DNA from: Gordionus sp. m RMFG-2023
Taxonomy: Eukaryota; Nematomorpha; Gordioida; Chordodea; Parachordodidae
Length of the DNA stretch: 64,000 nt
Reading direction: 5' to 3'
NCBI RefSeq assembly: GCF_954871325.1
Contig: NC_088775.1
Span: forward strand, 41,393,561 to 41,457,560
The position numbers were made by a program, and so were the translations under genes. The notes below the pieces were generated by a model, which searched no databases, was not told the DNA's origin, and worked only from the letters and a program-made list of their open reading frames with translations. Shown here piece after piece: positions 10,862 to 23,372 of the stretch (its first letter is position 1; each line of letters starts with the position of its first letter).

Positions 10862-10966
10862 TGGTATACCCCATTGTTGAACTAGCCACGGTTCCTAAGC
10901 AGTGACCCCTATAACAAGGGATGGGGTTCGAAACAACTGCTTCATAAAATTTTATGGGGTATACAC
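10862..10966. repeat. Short inverted repeat, possible SINE-like unit
   Basis: ggtatacccca and tggggtatac face each other about 100 bp apart. Between them, ggttcgaaac (10924-10933) resembles a Pol III B box. An A box is not convincing and no tRNA cloverleaf could be drawn. Confidence 0.3.
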
Positions 10967-12948
10967 CGTTGAAGCTATTGCTTGGAGTAGAAAAATATTG
11001 TACCCCCAAAGAGCGATAAATGGACAGACCATATTTTAAAAAAAGCATTAATTATGACGATATAAAAAACTATAGTCGAAAATATTACAAAGATTTGGAG
11101 TAACAGCAAGGTTCAAAAATATTACAAAGATTTGAAGTAAAAGCAAGATATTTTTTTTTATCAAATACATAATATTGTTTTCTTAAAGAGTATTAAAGCA
11201 TAGTAAAGAAATAATAAATATTTTTAATGATTTATCTTGTTCGTTAAAGTGTACGAATCTGATGATAGTAATCATGATATTGATCCAAAATCATCGATGA
11301 ACTTTCATCTGAAACAGGTCTTATTCTAAACCAAAAAATCCAATTTATAAAAACGGTAACCAACCGATATGAATTTGTAAACTAGAATGAACCGATATCA
11401 ATTAGCTCAAAAATAACTGAAATTGAACTAACCCGTTCTAAAATTTCTAACTAAAAAAAGGAATAGAACTATATCGTTATATACCTATCGGGCTCGACAC
11501 CTTCTCCTTGATTTTAAAAAGAAAATCAACCCCCCTCACATATATTTGTATAGTATATAGAAATAATAGTCGTCCTCTAATAATAAGTAACATGAAAAGA
11601 GATGCTTATAAATCATATGGTAAAGAAATACTGTTATGATGAAGGTCATAATGGACAAAAAACCTGTCATTATTTGCAGCAGGGTGCTTGTCAATAAGTT
11701 CTTTGTACCCTTTATCGAAGTCAGGAGCAAGTAAATCATTGCTGGAAAAACAGTGCAGAGCAAATTTACTATATTCAAACAAATTTCTTTCAAGAATTCC
11801 ACATCTCATTTAAATAAAATATTTGTTTATGAAGATATGGTTATGGCGTTACAGGTTATATACTTATACCATTATTTATTAATTTCTGTAATATCTATAT
11901 TATGTTTAATTATCTTTAGAATAAACAATTGAATGATATTCGCAAATATTATTCGAAAACTTAAATATTCTATTCGCAAAATATGAGCAGCAATTAAATT
12001 TATTTCTTTTTAAATTTATTTCTTTTTATATGAAGAAGAATATGACAAACCAAGGGTGCCGTATCCAGGATTACCGAGGGATGGGAACCTTTTCTTCTCA
12101 TAAACATATTTATGAGGGAAAGAGGAGTTGGGGGGGGGGGTAATTTTAAAAGTTTAAATTTATACTTACAAAACGTGAGAATTTTATACAAAAAGGTAAA
12201 CACAATATAAATTTTTATTATAAAAAACAAATAAATTTCAAAATTATTTATGTTTAAAAAAAATATATTTATAATTTAAATAAGAACAATAAAATTTGTT
12301 TTAAAATTATCAAAAAAAATTGATATTCTTTAATAATATAAAATAAAATATGTATAATAATTTATTCAATATTAATGATATAAATAAATATAAATAGAAG
12401 CATCATAATTAAAATATAAATTTTTATCACTATTATTCAATATCAATGATATTAAAGTTAATATATATAATTTATAACAATAATCTTTCAAAATTTAACA
12501 AAAATGCAAATAATATCTGTCATTTTTATAAATATATATATATAAATAAAAATATATCAAGAATCAACAAATACTATGATCGTACTCTGTATTTGGGTCA
12601 ATAATTAACAATGCATAATTTGTTATTTCAAATAATTTTTACTTATAGTAAATTATTTTTAAAAAATCTTTTCAGCCTAAAAATGCTCTGAATCCCCTTG
12701 GGTAAAAAAAACAATAATAAAAATGTTGTAGTATATTAAGGATATATATATATGTAGAAAAAAAATCCACCCGTTATATCATTTTTTTCATTAAGATTAT
12801 TTTGATTTTGTATACATAATATATATATATAAATAATCATAATTTTGGAGAGAAGATGTATTTTTTTTTTTAAACAAATGTGTTCTACGATAATAATTAT
12901 TTTGGAAATATAAAATTGGGAAGAAGATAGCTTCAGGGAGGTTAATAA
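10967..12948. other. A+T-rich DNA downstream of KLHL20
   Basis: No coding region is supported. The short frames near 11536-11809 and 12000-12230 show no family features. The part next to 12949 would hold the KLHL20 3' untranslated region, but I saw no standard AATAAA signal on the minus strand within about 400 bp of the stop. Confidence 0.45.
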
Positions 12949-13677
12949 TCATAATTTAGGGTTCTTTGGGTAAGGAAAATACGATGATGACATAATAGGC
13001 GTGATAAGATGATCAGGCTCAACACCGCCGTTAATTTCGTCTTCATTTTCTGTCATGTCCTCAATTTTTGCGTAATTTATCATTCTACAACTATCGAGGA
13101 TATTATCGGAATCAATATTATCGCTATAACTATTATTAACGTAGGAATCGAAGCCATTTTTGTGACTGACATTCCTCTTGCAAGGATGATAATCCTGTCT
13201 AACGCGATCGTAATCGAATATGTTGTGTTCGGTCGTTACTTTGCTTCTATCGATACAGACGATGTTGGTCATTTTATCACTGTATCCAATTGTAACTTCA
13301 TTTCTACTAGTAACGTCACCCACATTGTTAACCATACCATATGAGGTGTCTGTATGGCAGGATACATGCTCCGGGGGGTGTATGTGAAACCGCAGGCACC
13401 CACATCGGTCCACCTTAATCTCGCGATTATCACATTCAGTTTCGTATAGTAGAATGGGAGCACTTTGAGAAGAAACGCTGAGTTCAAGAGGGAAGGCTAG
13501 GGCAGTATCCGTGGGGTCTATAACTCCAACCCCACCTCCAAGGCGTCTGAAATTCATGGATCCAAAAGCCCGCCAGGCCTCGAGGGCAAGATCAAATACT
13601 TCCGCGCTCTTAAGATAGGTGGCCCCGTCAAATCCACCAACAGCTACTAGTGATCCGTTGACCACCGCTAAACCCAC
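12949..13677 (-). CDS. KLHL20: KLHL20 last exon: final Kelch repeat plus long C-terminal extension
   Basis: The exon starts after acceptor catag with [18 protein letters not shown] and closes the Kelch propeller at [11 protein letters not shown] (exon residues 43-53). KLHL20 proteins normally stop about ten residues later, but this frame runs on for 189 residues to a TGA. The extension has a Cys/His cluster at residues 82-108 (C-x9-C-x-C-x3-H-x-H-x3-H-x2-C-H, at 13354-13434), which could bind metal. An Asp/Asn/Ser-rich acidic stretch follows, and it ends YPKNPKL. A stop-free run this long in such A+T-rich DNA argues that it is translated. I cannot assign the tail to a domain. A hidden donor site near 13519 leading to another last exon is the main alternative. 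Confidence 0.9.
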   Translation of the reverse strand: MGLAVVNGSLVAVGGFDGATYLKSAEVFDLALEAWRAFGSMNFRRLGGGVGVIDPTDTALAFPLELSVSSQSAPILLYETECDNREIKVDRCGCLRFHIHPPEHVSCHTDTSYGMVNNVGDVTSRNEVTIGYSDKMTNIVCIDRSKVTTEHNIFDYDRVRQDYHPCKRNVSHKNGFDSYVNNSYSDNIDSDNILDSCRMINYAKIEDMTENEDEINGGVEPDHLITPIMSSSYFPYPKNPKL

Positions 13678-15087
13678 CTATGTCCGATTTTTTTGCGTTT
13701 TTATATTTGTGTATAAATGATAAAATATATTTATATAATGAAGAGAAACCTAATGGAAACCAAATTTTAATCAATAATATCTAATAATATTGATTTTGTA
13801 ACTTTTCTTTTCCTGAGCATTTTTATTTTTTAACATTCCTAATTTTTTATAATTTAAATATGAATAATGGAATAACAAAATATATTAATGTTTTGTAGGA
13901 ATAATGAAGTTGTTCATGAACAGTAAAAAAAAAATCTGCATCAATCGTTATCATAATTGTAGTGATTAACGATGATTTTTTATTCTAAATTTATGTTTTA
14001 CTTATGTTGTATATAACGACTGTTTATATCATTCTAATTTTATGTTTTATTCATTTTTTAGACTTTTGTTTTAATCATATTTATAGAAATAATTTGTGGA
14101 TATAAGTTTTATGTTTCGTATAATGTTTGATGGATATACAAACTTATATAAAAAGATTATATATATACATATAATATTCGTTTTTCATGCACAAAAAGAA
14201 TTATTATACTTTTCAATGAAAGAATTTTTTTTTAATTTCTTTTTTTTATATTTTTAACTTTAATTGTTTATTAATTTTTTACTATAATCTTTTTATAATG
14301 TTAATTTAAAATATGTTATTTATTATTTTATAATTAATAAAGTTGAATAAAGGAAACCATAAATTATCATACCCATCATCAACAATGGTACTCTAAACTA
14401 TCAATTCTACAATAATATAAAAAATCTTTTTTTCTATTCTAAATTTTTTGGAAAAGAATAATTTTTATCAAAAATATTTTAGTTACAGCCTATTTACACT
14501 ATATTTATAGTTATAATAAAAAATATGATGCATATATCCTTTTTAGTCACATAATTTCTTTTCAAACTCATAGTAACATTTTACATTGAAAAGGGACATT
14601 ATGTTGTTATAAAAGGGGATAGTTAGTATGAGTTTGTAAAAGGGTACCATAGGACTAAAAAATTTAAATATGTGATATTTAAAGAACATTTTCTGAATTA
14701 TAGGTTACGCCCAAATCCATATTTCTCATTTTAAGGTAATAGTTGAGAAATTATTTAAAAAAAACTAATAATCTGAGTGTATTATATATATATTTTAGTT
14801 ATCTAAATCGAATATAATAATCTAAAGATGTTATATTATTCTGTTTTACCTTTCTATCTTACCAAACCAATCGAAACCCATATAACTTCCAGACAAACAT
14901 CCTTTGAAAAAATTTAATCCATCCCAGCCTTTATTTTATCAACTCAGAAAAAAAATTACATTTACTCTCTCCAAATGAATCCCTTCGCAAGTAAAATTGC
15001 AACCTCCTTTATCTAACTTTGAAATTCACATAACTTTCCTCCGCATATATATCATCATAATTTAACTCGTTCTTATCTTTGTGGTTA
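13678..15087. other. KLHL20 intron, plain part
   Basis: Apart from the weak inverted repeat at 14540-14661, this A+T-rich intron sequence shows nothing recognisable before the nested hAT block. Confidence 0.5.
14540..14661. repeat. Degenerate inverted repeat (MITE-like)
   Basis: The left end tttttagtcacataatttct and its partner, reversed from ggactaaaaaa at about 14652-14662, both continue into caaactcata-like sequence. It is probably a decayed MITE in the last KLHL20 intron. No duplication was read. Confidence 0.35.
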
Positions 15088-15836
15088 AATTTTACTAGGG
15101 ATGTAAGATAGGAGAAATTTCCCCTATGGTTTCCCCAATTTTTATAATTTTTTTTGCTTAAATCAACATGATTTTTATAATATTATCATTTTCCCAATTT
15201 TAAAAATGGTCTTATGCAGGGATGTGAACCCGGACCCTTTTAAAAAGTGGAGGGTCCAAGGGTTCAGGGTGTTAAAAATTTTAACTTAAATTTTTTTTTT
15301 TTAAAATTAATGTAAAAATATAATTTTTAAAAAATATTATAAAATTTTTATAATTTTTTTCGTGGAATCATTTATTTTATCTTCGCGTTTTTCTTTCGTT
15401 TTTCTTCCTGGATTTCATTTCATTTTATTTAGATAGTGATACCATACATTATTTTATAGTGTAAGTAATAATATTTTATTATGTAAATTTATTTGCTCTT
15501 ATTAGAAATACTTTGACTATTTTGATTTGAAAGTGAAATATTTGGAATTATTTTGTACTGCAAGTAATAATATTTTAATTTTAAAGGCTAATTTATTAAT
15601 ATCTTATATAAAAATTTTATTAAGTGATTATTTTGCAGAGTTAAAATATTAAGGTTATGTTTTTTGAGCAGTAAATTTAAATTAATTAAAATTGGCATGT
15701 TTTGCAAATATATAATTTTATTATAAGTTATCAAATATATTCAAATCATCATATCAAAAAAATTAGTTATTTTATTTAGGCTGCATCCAAGTTTTGAAAA
15801 AATCCTTAAAATTTTCACAAATTAATAACAAAACAC

Positions 15837-18382
15837 CAGTGTTGTTAAACGCTACTTTTAAAAGTAGCGCGCTATCGCTACCGCTATTTTATAAAAAAAG
15901 TAGCGCGCTATCGCTACCGCTATCGTTTTCAAATGAGTAGCGCGCTATTAGCTACTTTGATTTTTTTTTTAAATATTTTTTTTTACGTAACTTTATTTCC
16001 ACAAATAAAATATTGATATAAAAACATGACTATAATTTGTTACATATATATATATATATATATAATTTATTTATTATTGCACTTTAATAATAATAACATT
16101 TCGGTACTGTCATCCCCAAGTCTAGAGCGACGTTTAAAAGTATAAGCTTTGCCATACTAAATAATCGTTCAGCACTAGCACTTGAGGGCAACGCAGTATT
16201 AAATTTAATAAACAAACTTTTTATATGAAAAAAATCATCAAAAATATTTAAATTAGTATTTTTAGATTTAAAAGCATCTAGAGGTTAATTAAAAATACTT
16301 CAGTATATTCTTTAATAAAAGTATGCTCCTCCACATTAAAATACTGTATTCCCATTTGATCCAATATATAATTCATTTCCATTTTTTTCTCATCTAGAAA
16401 CAATGCTAAAAGTTTCATAGCATTGTAAACACTATTCCATCTTGTAGTGTTTGGTGTCAATAAAAAACGTCCTATTTTTTTTTTGAAAATATCAGACGTC
16501 TTTGATGACTTATTTTGTTTATTCCAAAGAGCTTGGCATTTAGAAAATGTAGATCTTGATACTCTTTTAAAATCCTCATTTAATAATGCTTCTTCAGCAT
16601 CCACTGTCGCAACTAAATTTAGGTTGTGGCAGGAACAACGATGATGGCTAGGTAACATAGAAGACTTTATTGAAGATCCTAAATATTATAAATTTTATTT
16701 TATATTGGTGAAAAATTAAATATAAAATAATTTATAACCAAGGATGTCATGAACATCAATTATCTCAAACTCCATTTCATCATCCTCTTGTTTTCCATCT
16801 TCAATATTTTTGTCAGGAATATTACTAGTATTGTTATTATTATTATCTTCCCCAGATATTCTATATTATTTATATCATATTATAAAAAAATTATAATAGA
16901 TTTAAAACCTGAAGGCCTTCAGGAAATTAGACCCATTATCCGTAATCATCTTACAAACCTTGTTTTGAATTTTGTAAGACCTATGGATTTCTGCAATAAT
17001 ATTGGCTAGAATGTCATAAGTCTGACAGCCAATTATTCTCTTTAGAGCTAACGCTACAGATTTTCGTTTAAATTTTTAGGATCAATCCAATGTGTAGTTA
17101 CTCCTAAATAAGCTCTAAAAATATGACATATTATAAATCAGAAAATAAACATTTTTACCTTCTATTGTGAGTCCAGCAATCTGCCGTTGTACAGACGTAG
17201 GAGACATCTGATAGATTTAATATCAAAGATTCTTTCATTTCCTTAAAGCTCTCCAAAATTCTTGCCATCAATGTCTGCCGGCAAAATATCTTGGTCCGTG
17301 GAGAAAAAGTGTTTATCATCTTTATAAAAGAATCATTTTCCACCAAGGATAATGGTTGAACTGTATCTATTATAAAGTTCATAATGACTTTGTCAGCCAA
17401 TTTTTGGGATACACCAGGTGTTGATGAATCCAAATTGGTTAATTTTGTTTGTATTAAATTTGATTTAGAAGTGGGTTTATCTTCTTCCATTACCCCAAAA
17501 CTTTTGAGATATTTTTCAATCTCTTTATAATTTGAAGTGTGCACAGTCTAAAATTATAAAATACTTAGAATAAAAATTATGTAGGAGATAAGTACATAAA
17601 AATGATTGAAATAACTATTTTAAAATGTTTTAAATAATTTAGATAAAATTTATGAATATATACAAAAAATGATTGGTTTTTGATTTTAATTTATTTTAAA
17701 AATTAAAGATTAGCCTACACATTGATATTAAATTTGTTTAATATATTACCTTTAAGTGTTTTTTCAAATTAAAGCTGCTCGTATGATTTGAAGAGATAAT
17801 TTTGCGGCACATCTTGCACCGAAACCGATATCCAGTATTAATTTTTTCTTCAAGGTTAAAGTATTTCTTGAATTTTGGGAAAGGATCATCTATATTGCTC
17901 ATTTTCCAAAGAAATTTCAATATCTTCAACAATCTCACACATAATAAGATTTATAATGCTTAATATAAAATGTAAAATGAAATATAAAATAAGATAAAAG
18001 CAAGGACATATCAATAACGGAATTTCAAAAATATATAATTTAATGAATGCGCGATATATAAATTAAATACAGATTGCTATTTAACAACTGTTTATATCTA
18101 ATATATAACAATAATGTATATTTTTAAATATAAATATAAATTTCAAAATTAAATTAAATAAAAGGATTATAATTTTAGATTTTATAAAAAATATATTTTA
18201 ATAATTTTTAGATGTATTTATTATGTAAAATTAAAAGTAGCGAAGTAGCGCGCTACTTCGCTACTTTCTAAATTAGTAGCGAGCTACCGCTATCGCTATT
18301 TTTTTAAAAAAGTAGCGCGTTTTAGCTACCTCTACTGAAAAAAGTAGCGCGCTACTTGTGGCCCGCTATTTTAACAACACTG
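15837..18382 (-). mobile_element. Near full-length hAT element, AGTAGCGCGCTA family
   Basis: The perfect 8-bp duplication caaaacac lies at 15829-15836 and 18383-18390. The ends are cagtgttgttaaacgctac and, in reverse, cagtgttgttaaaatagcgg. Several hundred bases at each end are studded with the near-palindrome agtagcgcgctac. The 2546-bp element carries a minus-strand transposase with most of the expected parts. It is the most complete of three related copies in the window and was inserted into 15217-19804. Confidence 0.92.
16083..17946 (-). pseudogene. hAT (BED-finger) transposase, interrupted
   Basis: On the minus strand the parts run in order. A BED zinc finger (CKMCRKIISSNH then FNLKKHLK) comes first. 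A putative GT/AG intron at 17548-17749 follows. Then come the region with LADKVIMNFII and the first catalytic Asp in CTTADCWTHN, and a second possible 44-bp intron at 17115-17158. Next are AYLGVTTHWIDP, GCQTYDILAN, the second Asp in KMITDNGSNFLKAF, then CHNLNLVATVDAE, TRWNSVYNA and the dimerisation motif LPSSASAERLFSMAKLIL. Frame changes are apparent near 17065, around 16680-16900 and in the last segment. It is therefore probably inactive, though decayed little. The start is uncertain. Confidence 0.8.
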
Positions 18383-19499
18383 CAAAACACTTTGGACACA
18401 TTTAAGTTTTAAAAAAATTAAAATATTCAAAATGCTTGATAAACATATGTAAATATTTAATTGTATTTATTATTTTATGTTACCTTTCAGTTATTTAACT
18501 TTGTATGAACCTATTTGATAATTGATAATAGTTATGTTTAGATTCTATTTATATATTTAATAAATACTATGTTGTAAAATTATATCAATATTTAATAAAT
18601 AGTTGGAAAACCAATAATATAATCTATTTTGAAAGATAATTTTTCCATAAAAATATAAAAAATTATTATTTAAATAAAATTGTGATAGAAATTATATAAT
18701 TTTTCAGCACCTTTTAAATTAAATAGTAATTTTTTATTTTTACCAAATTATAATTTAATAAATTTAGCCTTTACAGCTAAAATTTTCTTTATCACTTGAT
18801 CATAATTCAAGTTTTGTTTTTCCTATTTCCTCCAAATTTTCCTATTTTCTACAGAATATCCAATTTTTAAGTCATTTTTGCACCAGAGGTTCCTGTGCAT
18901 TCCTAATCTTTCCATAAAATTATTTTCTGACACTAATATATATTAATATAAAAGGCTATAATCGTTTGGGTAGTAAATTTATAGAATTAACAGCATTAAT
19001 AAGAATTGTACTTACTAATTTTTTATAAAAATTTCATGAAATTGGACACTATTTTATTTTTACATTAAAAATAGATTATCTAATTTATTTCTTCAAAATT
19101 TATTTATTTATATTTTTAAGATTTCGGATGCAGACTGATTAAAAAATATGTACATTCATGTGTCTATACTTTTAAGTTTTAAACAAGTTAAATTTTGTTT
19201 TTTTAATATGAAACTAAAAGATATTTTGTTAGAGTACTATAATGCAACTAAAGAGGATTCTGAGTGCAAAACCTATTGGAGGCTATAACAATATCTACTG
19301 GTTGTAGCGATAACAATGATAATGATAACGATATTGATGATCTGGAAATTTTATAAATAGAGATGCAAACATTTTAAAATTCTAAGAGGAAAATTCTTCA
19401 ATATATCCAAAAATATATACCTTGTCTAGAATCGTCATGGCTGTCCGGCGACACAAGTACAATAATTTATGTATTATAAAAATGACTATCTATTTTAGG

Positions 19500-19621
19500 T
19501 AAGCGTAGAACGTGGATTTTCATCGTTGAAATATATTTTGTCTAATTTACGTGGAAATCTGAAGGATGATATTTTAGAAGATATCATGATTGTGCGATTG
19601 AATAAAATATTTAAAATATAA
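19500..19621 (+). pseudogene. hAT transposase C-terminal fragment
   Basis: The frame reads VSVERGFSSLKYILSNLRG and later DDILEDIMIVRLNKIFKI before a stop. This is the hAT dimerisation region with the conserved SVERxFS...LR pattern. Most of the upstream transposase is lost or unreadable. The element at 49489-51321 carries the same C terminus. Confidence 0.75.
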
Positions 19622-20399
19622 ATTATCTCATTTCGAATTATAAATGTGTATATATTGAAGTATAATAAAAAATGAATGAAAAAAAGTCTTATTTTGAGTC
19701 ATTATTTTTATGTTCCCACCCGGACCCGAACCCGGGTCCTTTTTAAATTTATTACCGGACCCGAACCCGGGCCCTTTTTTTTTGTCGAAGAGTTCACATT
19801 CCTGGAAATAAATACGATTTATATTATATTTTATAAAAAAGTTTTTTCCTCGAGGTTCATATCATAAGTTATAATTGAGTTTTATTTTTGAATATATGTT
19901 CTTCATTTTCTTATCTCCATTTACAAAATTCTAGAAGATACTTGTTAAAATTAAATATCTAGTCTAAAATGATATTTATATTATAAATATATACAAATGA
20001 AATTTATAAATAATATAAGAAATTTTAAAGGTTATTTTTAATAGAGAATATAAATATATAATAGTAATCAATTTCACAGTTTTTACATAAATGTGTTCAG
20101 TTTTTAGTTGAAAATTTTTAATTTTAATTAATTTATTTACAGTCATCAAATCAATATATACAACATAAATGCTATATTAACGTTTTTAAATTGCTCATGT
20201 TTGACCTTATAGATGCCTAGAGAGTATTCAGATGTTTGGTCCTATTTTTATAGATACAAAGCTCAGATAAGAAGGGCTGTATTGCTGTGTGCAAATACGG
20301 CAATTTAGAATACACCTTTCCCAACTCAACAAAGATAACAATACATATTTCTAAATGCAATAGATATCTTACTATTTAAGTAATTAACAACTATGTAGG

Positions 20400-22920
20400 T
20401 CCAGTAGAAGTTCAAGTCATAACCCCGCCAAATAATAATGCTGCTGATTTCAGTACTACATCTTCCAATATTAATTCTAATAAAAATGATAATATAAACA
20501 AAAATGAAATCATTTCAAAAAAATCAGTAACTTTCATACAAAATAATTTAATGAAATACATTGATAATATAACAGCCAAAGAACAAAGTAAACTGGATAT
20601 TGAATTTGCACAAGCTATCTTGTCAAATTGTCTATTTTCAATAACCCATTGTTTGTATTGGAAGAGACAATTTCAATCCTTAAGACCTGCTTTTAAAATG
20701 CCTTCCAGATATTTACTAAGCAAAAACTTATTAGAGAGTGAATTTAAAAGGATCAAACATATAGTAAATGAAAAATTAGACAAAAGCAAACATTTGACTC
20801 CCATTAGTGATGGGTGGACAAATATAATAGGGGAATGCATTATCAACTTTATTCTGGTGTCCCATTTTCTATAAATCGATTGACACAGGAACAAACATGC
20901 ATACAGGGGAACACATATCAAATGAATTTTCCAAAGGATTGAAGAGATGGGAATTTAAAAAATCAGCACCATAATAAATGACAATGCAGGTAATATGAAA
21001 TAAATGGGCCCTTGTAAAAATGAAATACCAAACTATTGAACGCATTCGATGTGCCGCTCATGGATTAAATCTACTTCTATGGATATAGCAAATAAAATAT
21101 TATCGTTTGAAATTTTAGTCACAAAAGTTAAAAATATCATCAAAAATCTAACAATATTCTATCAACCAGAGTTGTTAAAGTAGCGAGCTACTTGTAGCGA
21201 TACTTAGCAGGCTATCTTTTTTGGTAGCTATAGATAATAGCGGCTACTTTTTTTGTAATTATTGAATTTTTTTAGTGCGCTACTTTTTTTGAAAGTAGCT
21301 AAGTAGCGCACTACTTTTTTTGAACAAAGAATATAATGAAGGTAAGTTTAAACATGAAAATTTAAATATAATATCATAATTAATTATAATTTTTATGATT
21401 TATTATTTAATTTTGAAATTGAAATATATTTTCAATTTGTAATTTATATTTTCACTTGTATTATAAACCTAAATCACGTGTTAATAATTTAAAATGTCAT
21501 CGCGGATATCCAAATTGTTGAAAGTGATTCAGACAATGGTATTAATGAAATGGAAGATACCAGGGAAGAAAATGTTCTTAATAGCTATAATACAAATTTC
21601 CCATTCCCTAGATTTGAAAATTTTTTTAAATAAATATAAAAACCAAAACTGGCTTCTTATTTATTTGTTTAAAATGTAAAAAAAATATTTCCTCAAATCA
21701 ATCAGTTATAACCTCAAGAAACATCTAAAGGTAAATTGTCATTTTTACATTCTAATAGTATTTATTTTATAAGACTGTTCATGCAATAGTTTTAAGGAAA
21801 TGGAGAAACATCTAAATAATTTTGTTATAGGCGACTCTACATCCAAAAAGACTGATTCAATTCAAACCAAATTAGTTAATAATACAAATGCCAAAATTTC
21901 CCTTGGCTGAGAGTTATTGATTTTATCATTAATACAGTTCAGCCAATGTCCTTGGTTGATAATCCATCATTTACCATGATGAAAAATCTATCCACCGATA
22001 CAACAATTTTATGTCGCCAGACACTAATGAATAAAATAGCAGATCTTCAAAGTGATGAAAGATGCTCTAATAGTAGTTATTACAGAGATATCATATATAT
22101 GTACCACGGCAGATATTTGGACACATAACACAAAATAAAAACTTATAAAATGCAACAAATTACCAAAAATATTTATTTTTATTACATAAATTTTGTTATA
22201 ATCAAAATTAACTACAATAACATTATAGGCAAAAAATGAAACAACTAAATTTTTTTTATAAAAAGTAGCTAAAGCTACTTTTAAAAAATAGTAGCTAATA
22301 GCGCGCTACTTTTAAAAAATAGTAGCTAATAGCGCGCTACTTTTAAAAGTAGCGATTAACAACTCTGCTATCAACCTTAAAAGATTATGATAAATAGCTT
22401 GCTAAAAAATAAAGATATTCAACAGGAAATGACAATTCTTGATATATTTACTGTTCGAGATAAGAAATTTACTCTTCTCGATAACGATGTTTTTTTTAAA
22501 TGATCTAATACAAGTATACAATTTTATAAAAGTTATATTTACACAAATAGAGATAGAGAAAGTAGAAAAAACCAATTTACCTAATGTCCTTCAACCATTT
22601 ATTCATACCCACGAGACAATATCAAATCTATTGTTGCAGAGTGAGCTTTCAGAAATTGAGCAGTTTATTAAAAACCGAAAAAAATTTTGTTGCCGGGAAA
22701 TACATTATGTTACTCATATATTTGACCCAAGATTTTGCGGATTTAATTTAAGAGACAATTAAATTGCAAAGGGGTTGGATATCATTAACCGATTTTCTGA
22801 ATATCTAGATTTATTTTACGAGAGTAATAAAATAATTTCTGCAAATGACAAATCGCTGGATTTTAGGAATTTCAAGCTCCGATCTGGAATCATTTTCTTC
22901 TTCAAACGAAGATAACTAAC
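20400..22920 (+). pseudogene. hAT/DUF659 transposase remnant, split by a later insertion
   Basis: The longest intact piece (20551-20874) ends ISDGWTNIIGECIINFI, the first catalytic Asp region of DUF659-type hAT transposases, preceded by MPSRYLLSKNLLE. Downstream, IINDNAGNM (about 20965-20995) looks like the second Asp block. The copy is then cut by the hAT insertion at 21167-22367 and resumes with weaker similarity to about 22910. Several stops and frame changes show it is dead. Confidence 0.65.
21167..22367 (+). mobile_element. Internally deleted hAT copy, AGTAGCGCGCTA family
   Basis: The perfect 8-bp duplication ctatcaac lies at 21159-21166 and 22368-22375. The ends are cagagttgttaaa and ttaacaactctg with agtagc/gctact subterminal repeats. 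Its 1201 bp keep pieces of the 5' transposase (FPFPRFENFFK near 21600 and SLVDNPSFTMMKNLSTDT near 21950), related to 15837-18382, and lack the rest. Confidence 0.92.
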
Positions 22921-23372
22921 AAATTACTCAAAATTAACAGTCTATAAATTTCTAATAAAACATGTAAAGAAATCACAAATTAGTTGAAATAAATCATTTG
23001 TTTAATTATAATGTTTATCTTAAAAAAATCAATATTGACCTGTAAAGTATTATAAAAAAGATAGTTTCCAGTTTTATCCCATTGCCCCCCCCCCCCCGGG
23101 AAATTTCTCCAAAATATAGTTTCCCGGGAAATTTACATCCCTATATTTTACCCAACCCCATTTTTATATATATTTTTCCACCTACCTTGTTCTAATTATT
23201 CCACCTTTTAATTGCATATATTTATCATTAAAAGTTCTTTTATAGGTAAAAAATTTAATAATCCAAAAAAGAATCATAATTCATAGTTTCTTTTTTAAAA
23301 ATAATCTTATGTCTATTTTAAAAAATATATAATAATCTTGCTTAAATGTGTGGGCTAAATTATGAAACTCAC

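Larger units (their letters stand above)
15217..19804 (+). mobile_element. hAT element with CAGGGATGTGAACC ends
   Basis: The left end cagggatgtgaacccggacc pairs with a right end that reads in reverse caggaatgtgaact, followed on both sides by runs of cccggaccc/gggttcggg. Near the right end, 19500-19621 (+) encodes a hAT C-terminal dimerisation segment (SVERGFSSLKYILSNLRG, then NKIFKI and a stop). The flanking octamers do not match, so the pairing rests on the ends and the family. It lies within 15096-23143 and contains 15837-18382. A separate hAT-like end (ggttcctgtgcattccta) at about 18880-18897 may be a further fragment. Confidence 0.6.
15096..23143 (+). mobile_element. Outer hAT element holding three other hAT elements
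   Basis: The ends tagggatgtaa (left) and ttacatcccta (right) are inverted. Flanking octamers aattttac (15088-15095) and tattttac (23144-23151) agree at 7 of 8 bases, as expected for an aged hAT target duplication. Both subterminal regions share gaaatttccc. Its own sequence, outside the nested elements, holds decayed plus-strand transposase of the DUF659/hAT type at about 20400-22920. It sits in the last KLHL20 intron. Confidence 0.65.

Noticed and set aside
10862-10966. tRNA gene
   Set aside because: Only a B-box-like motif is present; no cloverleaf or convincing A box could be drawn.
11536-11809. Two overlapping minus-strand frames of 88 and 67 residues
   Set aside because: They show no family motif or splice context and have the composition expected of chance frames.
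13009-13487. Frames on either strand over the last KLHL20 exon
   Set aside because: They are shadows of the in-frame exon, which has Kelch similarity and proper splice borders.
15096-19804. A matching target duplication for the hAT element starting at 15217
   Set aside because: Flanking octamers gtcttatg and gaaataaa do not agree. The ends pair well, so I kept the element at lower confidence.
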